NCBI GenBank assembly: GCA_012840625.1
Contig: DUSB01000224.1
Span: 1-23,539, forward strand
DNA length: 23,539 bases
DNA from: Syntrophomonadaceae bacterium
GTDB lineage: Bacteria > Bacillota > Syntrophomonadia > Syntrophomonadales > Syntrophomonadaceae
Direction: 5' to 3'
Both the position numbers and the translations under genes were made by a program. Shown here piece by piece: positions 15,002-23,361 of this stretch. A model generated the notes under the pieces. It saw only the letters and a list, made by a program, of their open reading frames with translations, ran no database searches and was not told the origin of the DNA. Position 1 is the first letter of the stretch. Every line of letters begins with the position of its first letter.

Positions 15002-16369
15002 TTGAACTGGAAAGATCAGCGTATTTTGGTGGTGGGGCTGGCTCGCAGTGGAATGGCGGCCATTGATGCACTACATAAAAGAGGGGCCAGGCTTACAGCT
15101 TATGACCGCAAATCTTTGGAAGAGATGGCAGAACAGAATAAAACCCTGCAAGAGAGAGGCATTCCTGTCTTTGCTGCGGAGCTTCCGCCCATAAATCATG
15201 AAGCTTATGATCTGGTGGTGGTTAGCCCCGGCGTCCCCCTGGATGTATCTCCGGTAAAGGAGGCAATACAGGTAGGTATTCCTGTTATTGGAGAGCTGGA
15301 GCTTTCTTACCGGTTAAAAGCTCCAGCGGTACAAATGCATGCCGTAACAGGAACTAACGGGAAAACGACCACCACGGCGCTGCTGCTTCATTTGCTGCAA
15401 AGTGCGGGGATTCCAGCGGCAGCAGGAGGGAACATTGGTACGGCTCTCTGTTCCATTGTTGATAATATGTCAGCCGGGATGATTGCTGTGGAGGCGTCTT
15501 CTTTTCAGCTGGATACGATTAAAGATTTTCATCCTCCTGTTTGTGCTATCTTGAATATTACCCCCGATCATCTGGATCGACACAAAACCATGGAGCATTA
15601 CATTGAAGCCAAGGCCAGGGTCTTTCAAAATCAGGATGCAGAAGATCTGGTGGTTTTAAATTATGAAGATCCTATTGTTCGCAATCTTGCCCGGCGTGCT
15701 CCCTCACGGGTGATCTTTTTTTCTAACCAGCGTACTTTACAGGAGGGAGTATTTGTCCAGGATCAGATGATATGCTGTCGATACGCGGGGGAGACAAGTC
15801 CCATTTTACCGGTGAGTGAATTAAGACTGCGGGGAAAACATAATCTAGAAAATGTAGTCTGTGCAGTAGCTATGGCTAAAGCTGCTGGAGTTAGTATGGA
15901 GATAATAAGGGATGCTTTACCCGGGTTCAAGGGAATCCGCCATCGGATGGAAGAGGTGGCAGAGCATAATGGGGTACTGTACATTAACGATTCGAAAGGC
16001 ACCAACCCTAATTCAACCATCAAGGCGCTGGAAGCCCTGGAGCAGCCGATTATTCTAATTGCTGGCGGACGTGCTAAAGGGGGTAGCTTTAAGCAGTTAG
16101 CAATGGTGGTGCGGGAACGTGTCAAAGAGTTAATTTTACTTGGGGAAGCTCGTGACATGATAAAAGGTGCAGTTATGGAATACGGATTCGAGAATATACA
16201 TGAGGTAGAAGATTTTCCATCTGCTGTTCATCTGGCGCATAAGTTGGCCTGCTCTGGTGATGTAGTTTTACTTTCACCTGCCTGTGCAAGCTGGGATATG
16301 TTTCCTAGTTACGAGCAGCGAGGAGATCTTTTTTGCCAGCTGGTGCGAGATGTAACCAAGCAAGCTTGA
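15002..16369 (+). CDS. murD: UDP-MurNAc-L-alanine : D-glutamate ligase MurD
   Basis: Adds D-glutamate to UDP-MurNAc-L-Ala. Motifs are the N-terminal uridine-binding ILVVGLARSG, VVSPGVP, the P-loop TGTNGKTTTT (116-125), EASSFQLDTI, NITPDHLDRH, NDSKGTNPNST and LLSPACASWDMFPSYEQRGDLF. I choose TTG 15002 (455 residues). MNWKDQRILVVG matches usual MurD N-termini, and AGGAAGTGA (14985-14993) is then placed as a ribosome binding site. In-frame GTG 14990 lies within that sequence and would start four codons earlier. No anomalies are seen in the catalytic centre. Confidence 0.96.
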   Translation: MNWKDQRILVVGLARSGMAAIDALHKRGARLTAYDRKSLEEMAEQNKTLQERGIPVFAAELPPINHEAYDLVVVSPGVPLDVSPVKEAIQVGIPVIGELELSYRLKAPAVQMHAVTGTNGKTTTTALLLHLLQSAGIPAAAGGNIGTALCSIVDNMSAGMIAVEASSFQLDTIKDFHPPVCAILNITPDHLDRHKTMEHYIEAKARVFQNQDAEDLVVLNYEDPIVRNLARRAPSRVIFFSNQRTLQEGVFVQDQMICCRYAGETSPILPVSELRLRGKHNLENVVCAVAMAKAAGVSMEIIRDALPGFKGIRHRMEEVAEHNGVLYINDSKGTNPNSTIKALEALEQPIILIAGGRAKGGSFKQLAMVVRERVKELILLGEARDMIKGAVMEYGFENIHEVEDFPSAVHLAHKLACSGDVVLLSPACASWDMFPSYEQRGDLFCQLVRDVTKQA

Positions 16370-16385
16370 TGGGGGGATTCCTGGG

Positions 16386-17486
16386 ATGAGGCTAAAAAAA
16401 GGACCACCTGATTTTGTCCTCTTTATTATTACCTTAACCCTTATTGGGATTGGATTGGTAATGGTTTTTAGTTCCAGTGCTGTAACCTCCAGCATTCGGT
16501 ATGGTGATGCCTACTATTATTTTAAAAGACAATTGATCTGGGTACTGATAGGTCTGGCAGCTTTATTTTTTGTGATGAAATTAAATTTCACCCGGCTGCG
16601 CTCTATGGCCGTACCCATTATGGTGATTGCATTAATTGCTCTTATTCTGGTTATTACGCCAGCAGGGACTGAGGTGAAAGGTTCCCAGCGCTGGTTGGGT
16701 ATAGGACCGATAACTTTTTCACCGTCAGAATTAATGAAGCTGGCTATTGTGTTATTTTTGGCTAAAAGTATGGAAAACAATATTAATGATATGCAATCTT
16801 TCAAAGAGGGTGTACTGCCTTACTTGTTAATTGTGGCGCTGGTATGTGGTTTGATTATGGTACAGCCGGATCTGGGTACTGCAGTAGCCATTGCCGGAAC
16901 CGTTTTCTTTATGATGCTGGTTGCAGGTGCCAAGACGTCTCATTTAACGGGTTTGATGTTGGGAGGAATAGCGGCTGTTGGAGCAGCGATTTATTTTGCT
17001 GACTATCGTACGGAAAGGATCATTGCTTTTTTAAATCCCTGGAAATATGCCAGTGATGAAGGTTTTCAAACCATTCAGTCGCTTTATGCCCTGGGTTCGG
17101 GCGGTTTGTTTGGTATGGGACTGGGGCGCAGTCGGCAGAAGTTTTTTTACCTGCCAGAGCAGCATACTGACTTTATTTTTGCTATTTTGGGGGAAGAGTT
17201 AGGATTTATTGGTGCATTTTTGGTTATTTTACTTTTCTTGCTTTTTGCCTGGCGAGGTTTTAAAATTGCCATGAATGCACCTGATAATTTTTCCAGCCTG
17301 CTGGCTGCGGGCTTGACCATTATTATCGTGCTGCAGGCTGCCATTAATATCGCTGTTGTTTCTGGTGCTCTTCCCGTAACTGGCATCACGCTGCCGTTTA
17401 TTAGCTATGGTGGATCATCGTTATTGTTTTCTATGATGGCAGTAGGTCTATTGTTAAATATATCCCGTTACAGTGCCTATAAATGA
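16386..17486 (+). CDS. ftsW: Septal peptidoglycan polymerase FtsW/SpoVE (SEDS family)
   Basis: A 366-residue SEDS glycosyltransferase with about ten membrane helices that polymerises lipid II together with the class B transpeptidase encoded upstream. Recognisable parts are GIGLVMVFSSSAV in the first helix, FKRQLIW, GSQRWLGIGPITFSPSELMKL, MVQPDLGTA (the conserved PDLGT with the key aspartate), and FLNPWKYASDEGFQTIQSLYALGSGGLFGMGLG. EQHTDFIFAILGEELGF and ALPVTGITLPFISYGGSSL follow. In spore formers the dcw copy is often named spoVE. Sequence alone does not separate vegetative from sporulation roles. A GGGGGGAT stretch precedes ATG 16386. The stop overlaps the murG ribosome binding site. Confidence 0.95.
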   Translation: MRLKKGPPDFVLFIITLTLIGIGLVMVFSSSAVTSSIRYGDAYYYFKRQLIWVLIGLAALFFVMKLNFTRLRSMAVPIMVIALIALILVITPAGTEVKGSQRWLGIGPITFSPSELMKLAIVLFLAKSMENNINDMQSFKEGVLPYLLIVALVCGLIMVQPDLGTAVAIAGTVFFMMLVAGAKTSHLTGLMLGGIAAVGAAIYFADYRTERIIAFLNPWKYASDEGFQTIQSLYALGSGGLFGMGLGRSRQKFFYLPEQHTDFIFAILGEELGFIGAFLVILLFLLFAWRGFKIAMNAPDNFSSLLAAGLTIIIVLQAAINIAVVSGALPVTGITLPFISYGGSSLLFSMMAVGLLLNISRYSAYK

Positions 17487-17497
17487 GGTGAATACTA

Positions 17498-18595
17498 GTG
17501 AAAATGATTGTTAGTGGTGGCGGGACGGGCGGACATATTTATCCGGCTCTGGCTATTATTCGAGAAGTTCAGCAGCGGATATCTTCGGTCAGTGTATTGT
17601 TTGTAGGGACGAAGACGGGATTGGAAAGCACCTTGATCCCCGGGCAGGGTATTCCTTTTCGTACCATCGATATAGAAGGTATTGATCGCTCATCGCCGGT
17701 AAAGGCAGTGCGCTCTATACTGAAAATACCTGCCAGTACCTTGCAGGCACGAAGAATTATTCGGGAGTTCCAACCGGATGTAATTGTGGGTACGGGAGGC
17801 TACGTATCCTATCCCATTGTTGCAGCTGGTGCATCAATGGGTATCAAAACCTGTATCCATGAACAGAATGCCTTTCCAGGTTTGGCTAATCGACGTTTGG
17901 CCAAAAAAGTTGATCTGGTTATGGTGGCTTTTCCGGAGGCAATCCCTCATTTGTCAGCCAAAAGGGTGGAACTTACAGGACTGCCAGTGCGGAAAGAGAT
18001 TTTGGCGCTGGCGGAGCAGATGCCGCTCAGGAAAGAAAACGATCATTTTACCCTGCTTGCTTTTGGTGGCAGTCTGGGAGCGGAATCCATCAACCGGGCT
18101 ATGCTGGAGCTGGTGTATCGTTACCGGAATTACTCTGATATCCGCATCATCTGGATTACCGGCAAAGGTCATTACGAATCCATGCAAAGAGAATTGCTAA
18201 AAAAGCTGCAAGGACAGAGTCTCTTGTGTGAACTGCAGATGATACCCTATCATGAACATATAGAAAAGGTAATGGGTATTACAGATTTGGTGATATGCCG
18301 TGCAGGGGCCAGCACAGTTAGTGAACTGGCTGTACTGGGACTGCCTGCCATTCTGATTCCTTATCCTTATGCAGCTGAGAACCATCAGGAGAAAAATGCG
18401 CGTGCGCTGGTGGAAAAAAATGCAGCCGCGATGCTTATTGATAAGGAATTGGATGGGGATACTCTATATAAAAAAGTCGAGAGCATGCGTCTGGATCCGG
18501 ATAAATTACATAAGATGAGCAGCAATATGCTGGCTCAGGCTAAACCTGATGCGCTGGCGAACATAGCTGATCTGGTTTTAGAAGGCTTGATCTAG
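17498..18595 (+). CDS. murG: UDP-GlcNAc : lipid I GlcNAc transferase MurG
   Basis: A peripheral membrane GT-B glycosyltransferase that converts lipid I into lipid II. It has 365 residues. Motifs are the N-terminal GGGTGGHIYP (7-16), VGTGGYVSYP, IHEQNAFPGLANR, the second Gly-rich loop FGGSLGAESIN, and the UDP-GlcNAc-binding CRAGASTVSELAVLGLPAILIPYPYAAENHQ. The GTG 17498 start sits 6 nt after GAGGTGA (17485-17491), which overlaps the ftsW stop. ATG 17504 would be too far from it. murG ends the continuous murE-murG run. The next gene is 162 nt away. Confidence 0.97.
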   Translation: MKMIVSGGGTGGHIYPALAIIREVQQRISSVSVLFVGTKTGLESTLIPGQGIPFRTIDIEGIDRSSPVKAVRSILKIPASTLQARRIIREFQPDVIVGTGGYVSYPIVAAGASMGIKTCIHEQNAFPGLANRRLAKKVDLVMVAFPEAIPHLSAKRVELTGLPVRKEILALAEQMPLRKENDHFTLLAFGGSLGAESINRAMLELVYRYRNYSDIRIIWITGKGHYESMQRELLKKLQGQSLLCELQMIPYHEHIEKVMGITDLVICRAGASTVSELAVLGLPAILIPYPYAAENHQEKNARALVEKNAAAMLIDKELDGDTLYKKVESMRLDPDKLHKMSSNMLAQAKPDALANIADLVLEGLI

Positions 18596-18674
18596 CATGA
18601 TATTGGAGAACCTTGTGTCTGGGATTAGAGATGGGACATGCTGCTGATATTCCCGGGGACAGACATTATCGCAG

Positions 18675-18690
18675 AAAAGTAACCACTTTT
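18675..18690 (+). repeat. Small AT-rich hairpin in the murG-murC gap
   Basis: AAAAGT (18675-18680) pairs with ACTTTT (18685-18690) around AACC. It lies in the 162-nt gap (18596-18757). The gap contains no gene and no promoter I would call with confidence; TACTAT at 18703-18708 lacks a good -35. A weak terminator is possible but the stem is short and AT-rich. Confidence 0.25.
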
Positions 18691-18743
18691 AATAATGGTG
18701 CATACTATACATTGTACGGATAAGACATCAGTGATCATAAAAG

Positions 18744-18749
18744 AAGGAG
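18744..18749 (+). promoter_or_regulatory. Ribosome binding site deciding the murC start
   Basis: AAGGAG lies 8 nt before ATG 18758. This selects that codon over the in-frame ATG 18695, which has no such site and would add 21 residues of non-family sequence. Confidence 0.8.
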
Positions 18750-18757
18750 ATGGGGAT

Positions 18758-20146
18758 ATGGCCACAAAACAAGCACAATGGGTTCACATGGTAGGGATTG
18801 GTGGTGCCGGCATGAGCGGTATTGCTCGCATACTATGTGAACAGGGTTATAAAGTAAGTGGCTCCGATCTGCAATATAACTCCGTCAGCACTCAACTCGA
18901 AGAAATGGGCGTAAAAATTTATACTGGCCACTCATCCTCGTATCTGCAGGAGGGAGTTGATGTACTGGTAGTTTCGTCTGCTATACCGGAAGATAATGTG
19001 GAAATACAAGCAGCGAAACGCATGAATATTCCTATTTTAAAGCGGGGGCAGATGCTGGCAGCTCTGGCCAATAAAAAGAAGGGCATTGCTATAGCCGGGT
19101 CACATGGAAAAACGACTACCACTGCTATGATGTATACGAGTATGGAACAGTGTGGATTGTCTCCTTCGTTTATTGTTGGCGGAGAGCTGCTTGGTAATGC
19201 CTTGAATGCGCGACAGGGGCAAGGAGACTGGTTTATTGTCGAAGCGGATGAAAGTGATGCATCGTTTTTAGAACTGCAGCCCCATATTGCGGTGGTTACA
19301 AACATTGAAAACGATCATCTGGATTTTTATAAGTCTGTTGATCAGATTGAGCGTGCTTTTTTACAATTTCTAAATCAAGTGGATCCTGAGGGTTTTTCCT
19401 TACTTTATGGAGAGGATCCTTTGGTACAAAGTATTAAGGATCAGATTCAAGGAAAGAGTATGTTGTTTGGTGGGGATCCTGCTTTTGCATATTCACTGGC
19501 CGATTGGAGAGCCAGTGGTATAGGCTCGGTGTTCAATGTTTATCATTATGGAGAGCTGATGGGAGAGGTTTTACTGCGGGTACCCGGATATCATAATGCT
19601 CTGAATGCCCTGGCTGTAATTGGCGTTTGCAGTGAACTGGGGCTTAGTTTTGATAGGATTCGGGAATCACTGCAGGAGTTCAGGGGAGCTAAACGACGGT
19701 TTGAACTGCTGGGGAAAGTGAAGGGAACCACAGTGGTAGATGATTATGCCCATCACCCTACAGAAGTGCGTGCTTCGCTGCAGGCAGCACGGGCAGCCAC
19801 AGCAGGAAAGGTGGCGGTGGTTTTTCAGCCTCACCGCTATACCCGCACCCGGCTTTTGGCCCGGGACTTTGGTAATGCTTTTAAAGAAGCAGACCAGGTT
19901 ATTATTACTGATGTTTACCCGGCTGGCGAAAAACCGATTCCTGGCATAAGCGGCAAAACAATTTATGAAGAAGCCAGGAAAAATTGCCGCAATGTTCGGT
20001 ATATCGAAACGCTTGAAGATGCAGAAAGCTTTCTGCGTAATGCAATTACTAAAGGAGAAATCGATTTATTGATGACAATGGGGGCTGGTGATATCTATAA
20101 ATTAGGCCTTCGACTTGTTGAGCCGTCATGCGTCCCGCAGGTTTAG
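18758..20146 (+). CDS. murC: UDP-MurNAc : L-alanine ligase MurC
   Basis: Adds the first stem-peptide residue. It has 462 residues from ATG 18758. Motifs are the N-terminal VGIGGAGMSGIA (about 12-23), GSDLQ, SSAIPEDN, the P-loop AGSHGKTTTT (113-122), VEADESDASFL, TNIENDHLDFY, KRRFELLG, DDYAHHPTEV, FQPHRYTRT, TDVYPAGEKPI and a terminal MGAGDI. All catalytic segments are intact. In many Clostridia and Bacilli murB follows here. Instead, murA follows after 19 nt. Confidence 0.97.
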   Translation: MATKQAQWVHMVGIGGAGMSGIARILCEQGYKVSGSDLQYNSVSTQLEEMGVKIYTGHSSSYLQEGVDVLVVSSAIPEDNVEIQAAKRMNIPILKRGQMLAALANKKKGIAIAGSHGKTTTTAMMYTSMEQCGLSPSFIVGGELLGNALNARQGQGDWFIVEADESDASFLELQPHIAVVTNIENDHLDFYKSVDQIERAFLQFLNQVDPEGFSLLYGEDPLVQSIKDQIQGKSMLFGGDPAFAYSLADWRASGIGSVFNVYHYGELMGEVLLRVPGYHNALNALAVIGVCSELGLSFDRIRESLQEFRGAKRRFELLGKVKGTTVVDDYAHHPTEVRASLQAARAATAGKVAVVFQPHRYTRTRLLARDFGNAFKEADQVIITDVYPAGEKPIPGISGKTIYEEARKNCRNVRYIETLEDAESFLRNAITKGEIDLLMTMGAGDIYKLGLRLVEPSCVPQV

Positions 20147-20153
20147 CCCTGGC

Positions 20154-20160
20154 GGAGGTG
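20154..20160 (+). promoter_or_regulatory. Ribosome binding site deciding the murA start
   Basis: GGAGGTG ends 5 nt before TTG 20166 and lies between the murC stop and that codon. It argues against the in-frame TTG at 20115, which would lie inside murC. Confidence 0.8.
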
Positions 20161-20165
20161 TTAAT

Positions 20166-21419
20166 TTGGATAAATTCATTATTCAGGGAGGAACGCCGCT
20201 GTGTGGCCAGGTCAGGGTCAGTGGATCAAAGAATGCTACGCTCCCCATAATGGCGGCCAGTATCCTTTCTTGTGGGGAAGTGATTCTAAATGAAGTACCC
20301 CAACTGGAAGATATTACGGTCATGTCCGAAGCATTGGAGCTATTAGGGGCGGCGGTAAAAAGAGAAAAAGACACCTTGATTATTGATGGACGGTCGGTTA
20401 GCAATTGCGCTTTACCTGAACATATATCCAGGCGTATGCGAGCGTCGAATTTATTAATGGGTGCTTTGTTAGGCCGTTTTGGGCAGGCTAAAGTAGCTTT
20501 TCCCGGGGGTTGTGCGATCGGATCCAGACCGATGGATCTGCATATTAAAGGGTTTCGCAGCCTGGGGTATGATATTTCAGAAGGTTACGGATTCTTAGAA
20601 GGGCAGGCAGCCAATATACATGGACAGGAGATCCTGCTTGATATTCCCAGTGTTGGTGCTACGGAAAACATCATGATGGCAGCCTCAATGGTGCCAGGAA
20701 CCACGATTATTCGTAATGCGGCCCGGGAACCGGAAATTGTTGATCTGCAGAATTTTATTAATCGGATGGGTGCTAAGATTAAGGGTGCCGGACTGGATAC
20801 CATTCGCATTGAAGGAGTAAAACGGTTGGGAGGAGTGGAACATACCGTCATTCCTGATCGTATTGAAGCAGGAACCTATATGGTTGCTGCAGCCATCAGC
20901 GGTGGTGATATTTGGATTACGGATGCTCTGTTTGAACATCTGCAGCCTATTATAGCCAAGCTGATGGAAATCGGGATAGAGATCATTCCCTGGTCAGAAG
21001 GGTTGCGTGTTGTAGGGCGTGGGTGTCGCTATTTGCCTACTGATATTAAAACCATGCCTTATCCAGGATTTCCTACGGATATGCAGCCGCAGATGATGGC
21101 TTTATTATCTACGGTATCAGGAACCAGTGTGATTGTAGAGACGATTTTTGAGAATCGCTTTATGCACGTACAGGAATTACGCCGTATGGGTGCAGATATC
21201 AAGGTGGAAGGGAGAGTAGCGATTATCAAGGGCAATCATCTTGAAGGAGCGACTGTAGAAGCCAGTGATCTGCGCGCAGGGGCTGCACTGGTACTGGCGG
21301 GGCTGGGAGCCTGGGGAGAGACGCAGGTCTTGGGGTTGGATCATATCGATCGCGGCTATGAAAACATGCATCAGAAATTGCAGCAACTAGGAGCAGCTAT
21401 TACGAGAAAGTCGGTGTAA
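20166..21419 (+). CDS. murA: UDP-GlcNAc 1-carboxyvinyltransferase MurA
   Basis: Transfers enolpyruvate from PEP to UDP-GlcNAc, the first committed step of peptidoglycan synthesis. It has 417 residues from TTG 20166, and MDKFIIQGGTPLCGQVRVSG is a standard family start. SKNATLP at 21-27 includes the conserved Lys22-Asn23. The catalytic loop PGGCAIGSRP contains Cys116, equivalent to Cys115 of E. coli, so the enzyme is predicted to be fosfomycin-sensitive rather than an Asp variant. Later motifs are PDRIEAGTYM, YPGFPTDMQPQ, ENRFMHVQELRRMGA, and HIDRGYENMHQKLQQLGA. The gene lies between murC and ftsQ, and its stop codon lies in the loop of a terminator. A second murA copy elsewhere, common in Firmicutes, cannot be excluded. 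Confidence 0.97.
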   Translation: MDKFIIQGGTPLCGQVRVSGSKNATLPIMAASILSCGEVILNEVPQLEDITVMSEALELLGAAVKREKDTLIIDGRSVSNCALPEHISRRMRASNLLMGALLGRFGQAKVAFPGGCAIGSRPMDLHIKGFRSLGYDISEGYGFLEGQAANIHGQEILLDIPSVGATENIMMAASMVPGTTIIRNAAREPEIVDLQNFINRMGAKIKGAGLDTIRIEGVKRLGGVEHTVIPDRIEAGTYMVAAAISGGDIWITDALFEHLQPIIAKLMEIGIEIIPWSEGLRVVGRGCRYLPTDIKTMPYPGFPTDMQPQMMALLSTVSGTSVIVETIFENRFMHVQELRRMGADIKVEGRVAIIKGNHLEGATVEASDLRAGAALVLAGLGAWGETQVLGLDHIDRGYENMHQKLQQLGAAITRKSV

Positions 21420-21438
21420 ATGCACCGGCTCCTTTTTT
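21410..21438 (+). terminator. Intrinsic terminator overlapping the murA stop codon
   Basis: GTCGGTG (21410-21416) pairs with CACCGGC (21423-21429, one G-T wobble). The loop TAAATG (21417-21422) includes the murA stop TAA. TCC and six T residues (21433-21438) follow. A ribosome at the stop codon would cover the stem, so read-through may depend on translation. Confidence 0.7.
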
Positions 21439-21444
21439 AAGATC

Positions 21445-21473
21445 TTCAATAAGACAGGCTTTTCTGTTATAAT
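21445..21473 (+). promoter_or_regulatory. Promoter for ftsQ and downstream genes
   Basis: TTCAAT (21445-21450), 17-nt spacer, then a consensus TATAAT (21468-21473) with TGT immediately before it (extended -10). The predicted start is near 21480, 33 nt before the ftsQ ATG. It follows the murA terminator directly, which strengthens the call. Confidence 0.75.
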
Positions 21474-21512
21474 CAGGCTGATTCTTTAATCGCGTAGAAG
21501 AGGGGACCAGCC

Positions 21513-22247
21513 ATGAAAAACACTTCCAAAGGGGTATTTAAATTTTCCATTCTATTATTGATAGGCCTGGTCTGTATTTTCCTATTCTTACACAGTTCGA
21601 TATTTAACATCACCCAATTTAAAGTACAGGGAAATAAGCTGGTTTCGGAGGATGAGATTCTCGCTCTTGCGGGAGTAAAAAAAGGAGAAAATATTTTTCG
21701 AGTCAATAAGATCTTAACTGCCAGATCAGTTGAAGTGCATCCGATGATCAAGAAGGCTGAAATCAAACGCCAGCTGCCTTCTACGCTACTTATTGAGGTG
21801 GAGGAGCGCAGGGTCTGGGCCATGATACCTTTTCAAGGAATGTTTTTATATGTTGATGATGAAGGGGTTTGCATTGATCGCCATCAGCAGTCAGGTTCAG
21901 CCTATCCTATTATTACTATGGATATTTATCCTGAACGGGTTAATCTGGGACAAAGAGTAAACCCACAGGCGATTCACCTAGCTCGACAGGTATGGAATCT
22001 TCTGCCTGAGGAACAGCGGAAAGAAATTTCAGAATTTCATTATGTTAATAAAGAAAAAAGTCTGATATTGTATACATTAAAAGGAACTGAAATTCGCTTT
22101 GGACGTGAGGAACGGATGGAAGAGAAAGTACAGTTAGTTTTGGAAGTAATGAGCCTGGAGGAAAAAATGGAACAGCAAGGTGAAGATGTACTGGAGTATG
22201 TAGATATAAGATATAAAGGACAACCAGTGGTTAAGATCAGGACTTAG
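21513..22247 (+). CDS. ftsQ: Cell division protein FtsQ/DivIB
   Basis: A 244-residue bitopic protein with a short basic cytoplasmic tail, one membrane helix at about 10-28, and a POTRA domain at about 32-100. The POTRA part includes FNITQFKVQGNKLVSEDEIL, then GENIFRVNK, then IKRQLPSTLLIEVEERR. The FtsQ/DivIB beta domain with YVDDEGV at about 112-118 follows. It forms the FtsQLB (DivIB-FtsL-DivIC) complex outside the membrane and regulates the septal synthase. AGAGGGGA precedes ATG 21513. It is probably the first gene of a separate transcript starting at the promoter just upstream. The stop is 11 nt before the next start. Confidence 0.92.
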   Translation: MKNTSKGVFKFSILLLIGLVCIFLFLHSSIFNITQFKVQGNKLVSEDEILALAGVKKGENIFRVNKILTARSVEVHPMIKKAEIKRQLPSTLLIEVEERRVWAMIPFQGMFLYVDDEGVCIDRHQQSGSAYPIITMDIYPERVNLGQRVNPQAIHLARQVWNLLPEEQRKEISEFHYVNKEKSLILYTLKGTEIRFGREERMEEKVQLVLEVMSLEEKMEQQGEDVLEYVDIRYKGQPVVKIRT

Positions 22248-22258
22248 AAGGTGAAATG

Positions 22259-22990
22259 ATGCGCAGTAAGACGGGACAAGTATCTATTATGATAGTATGT
22301 TTGATTGTAGGAATTATGATAGCAGTTCAATTTCGTACTACTGAGACATATTATAATGAGCTAACTCGCGAAAGTCGGCTTGAAGATCTAACCCTTAAAT
22401 TAAACAGTATAACAGAAGAGCGTGACAGTCTGGCCAGAGAAGTGGTTGCTTTACGAGAAAAAATCAGCAGTATGGAGAATAGCGGTCAGTCCAAGGAACT
22501 GCAGGAAGAACTGCGAAAGACCAATATGGCGGCAGGACTGCTACCGGTACAGGGTCCGGGAATCATCGTGACGCTTGATGATAGTACCCGAAATTTGCAG
22601 CCCGGAGAAAATCCTAATCACTTACTGGTTCACGATCTGGATATCCTTACCATTGTGAATGAGATGCGATCATCGGGAGCTGAAGCTATTTCTGTAAATG
22701 GAGAGCGGCTTACCGCTACATCTGAAATTCGCTGTGCGGGAACAACCATACTGGTGAATTACAATAAAGTGGCTCCACCCTTTGTTATCAAGGCGATTGG
22801 TGATCCGGAAATGCTGGAAAGCGGTCTTTCCATCAAAGGTGGTTATATCGAATCTTTAAAACTTATTTATGGGATGGAAGTGCAAATGCAAAAGAGTGAC
22901 AGGATTGAGATTCCTGCTTATAAAGGCTCGCTTCGCACCAAACACCTATCACCTGTGGAAGCCAAGAACAATAAAAAGAAGGTAGAATAG
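22259..22990 (+). CDS. DUF881 family membrane-anchored protein (YlxW/YlxX-like)
   Basis: About 243 residues: an N-terminal membrane anchor (about 8-24), a coiled coil (about 37-85, with TLKLNSITEERDSLAREV), and then a compact domain typical of DUF881. That domain includes GPGIIVTLDDS, NHLLVHDLDILTIVNEMRSSGAEAISVNG and AIGDPEMLESGL. Related genes ylxW and ylxX lie between divIB and ftsA/ftsZ in Bacillus, next to sbp, as here. The molecular function is unknown; the position suggests a division-associated envelope role. ATG 22256 and ATG 22259 are adjacent. I prefer the second for its 7-nt spacing from AAGG (22248-22251). Confidence 0.88.
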   Translation: MRSKTGQVSIMIVCLIVGIMIAVQFRTTETYYNELTRESRLEDLTLKLNSITEERDSLAREVVALREKISSMENSGQSKELQEELRKTNMAAGLLPVQGPGIIVTLDDSTRNLQPGENPNHLLVHDLDILTIVNEMRSSGAEAISVNGERLTATSEIRCAGTTILVNYNKVAPPFVIKAIGDPEMLESGLSIKGGYIESLKLIYGMEVQMQKSDRIEIPAYKGSLRTKHLSPVEAKNNKKKVE

Positions 22991-22993
22991 CGT

Positions 22994-23329
22994 ATGTGGT
23001 TGTTAGGACTTTTTTGTTTTATTATTGGTTTGATCATCGGGTTCCAGGTTCCTATCCTTTTGCCTGCTGTTTATGTTAAATACACTGCTATTGGTGTTCT
23101 GGCTGCTTTAGACTCCGTTTTTGGAGGAATTAGAGCATATATGGAAGATGCCTTCGATAATGTCATTTTTATCAGCGGTTTCATTACCAATACACTTTTA
23201 GCTGCAGGCTTGGCTTATCTGGGTGATCGGCTGGGTTTGGAACTTTATCTGGCTGCGGTGGTGGTTTTTGGCGCCCGTTTATTCCAGAATCTGGGTATTA
23301 TCCGTCGATACCTATTGAAAAAATACTAA
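22994..23329 (+). CDS. sbp: Small basic protein Sbp (DUF1290)
   Basis: A 111-residue membrane protein with three to four hydrophobic segments (about 1-22, 28-42, 57-77, 80-96) and a basic end (RRYLLKKY). The DUF1290 signatures are YTAIGVLAALDSVFGGIRAYMEDAFDNVIFISGF and the RLFQNLGIIRR tail. It is named after its Bacillus homologue, which lies at the same place between the DUF881 gene and ftsA. Function is unknown. The ribosome binding site is weak (AAGGT about 10 nt upstream), and the gene begins 3 nt after the DUF881 stop, suggesting translational coupling. Confidence 0.9.
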   Translation: MWLLGLFCFIIGLIIGFQVPILLPAVYVKYTAIGVLAALDSVFGGIRAYMEDAFDNVIFISGFITNTLLAAGLAYLGDRLGLELYLAAVVVFGARLFQNLGIIRRYLLKKY

Positions 23330-23361
23330 TAAAAGTTTAAATACAAAAGAGGAATACCAGT

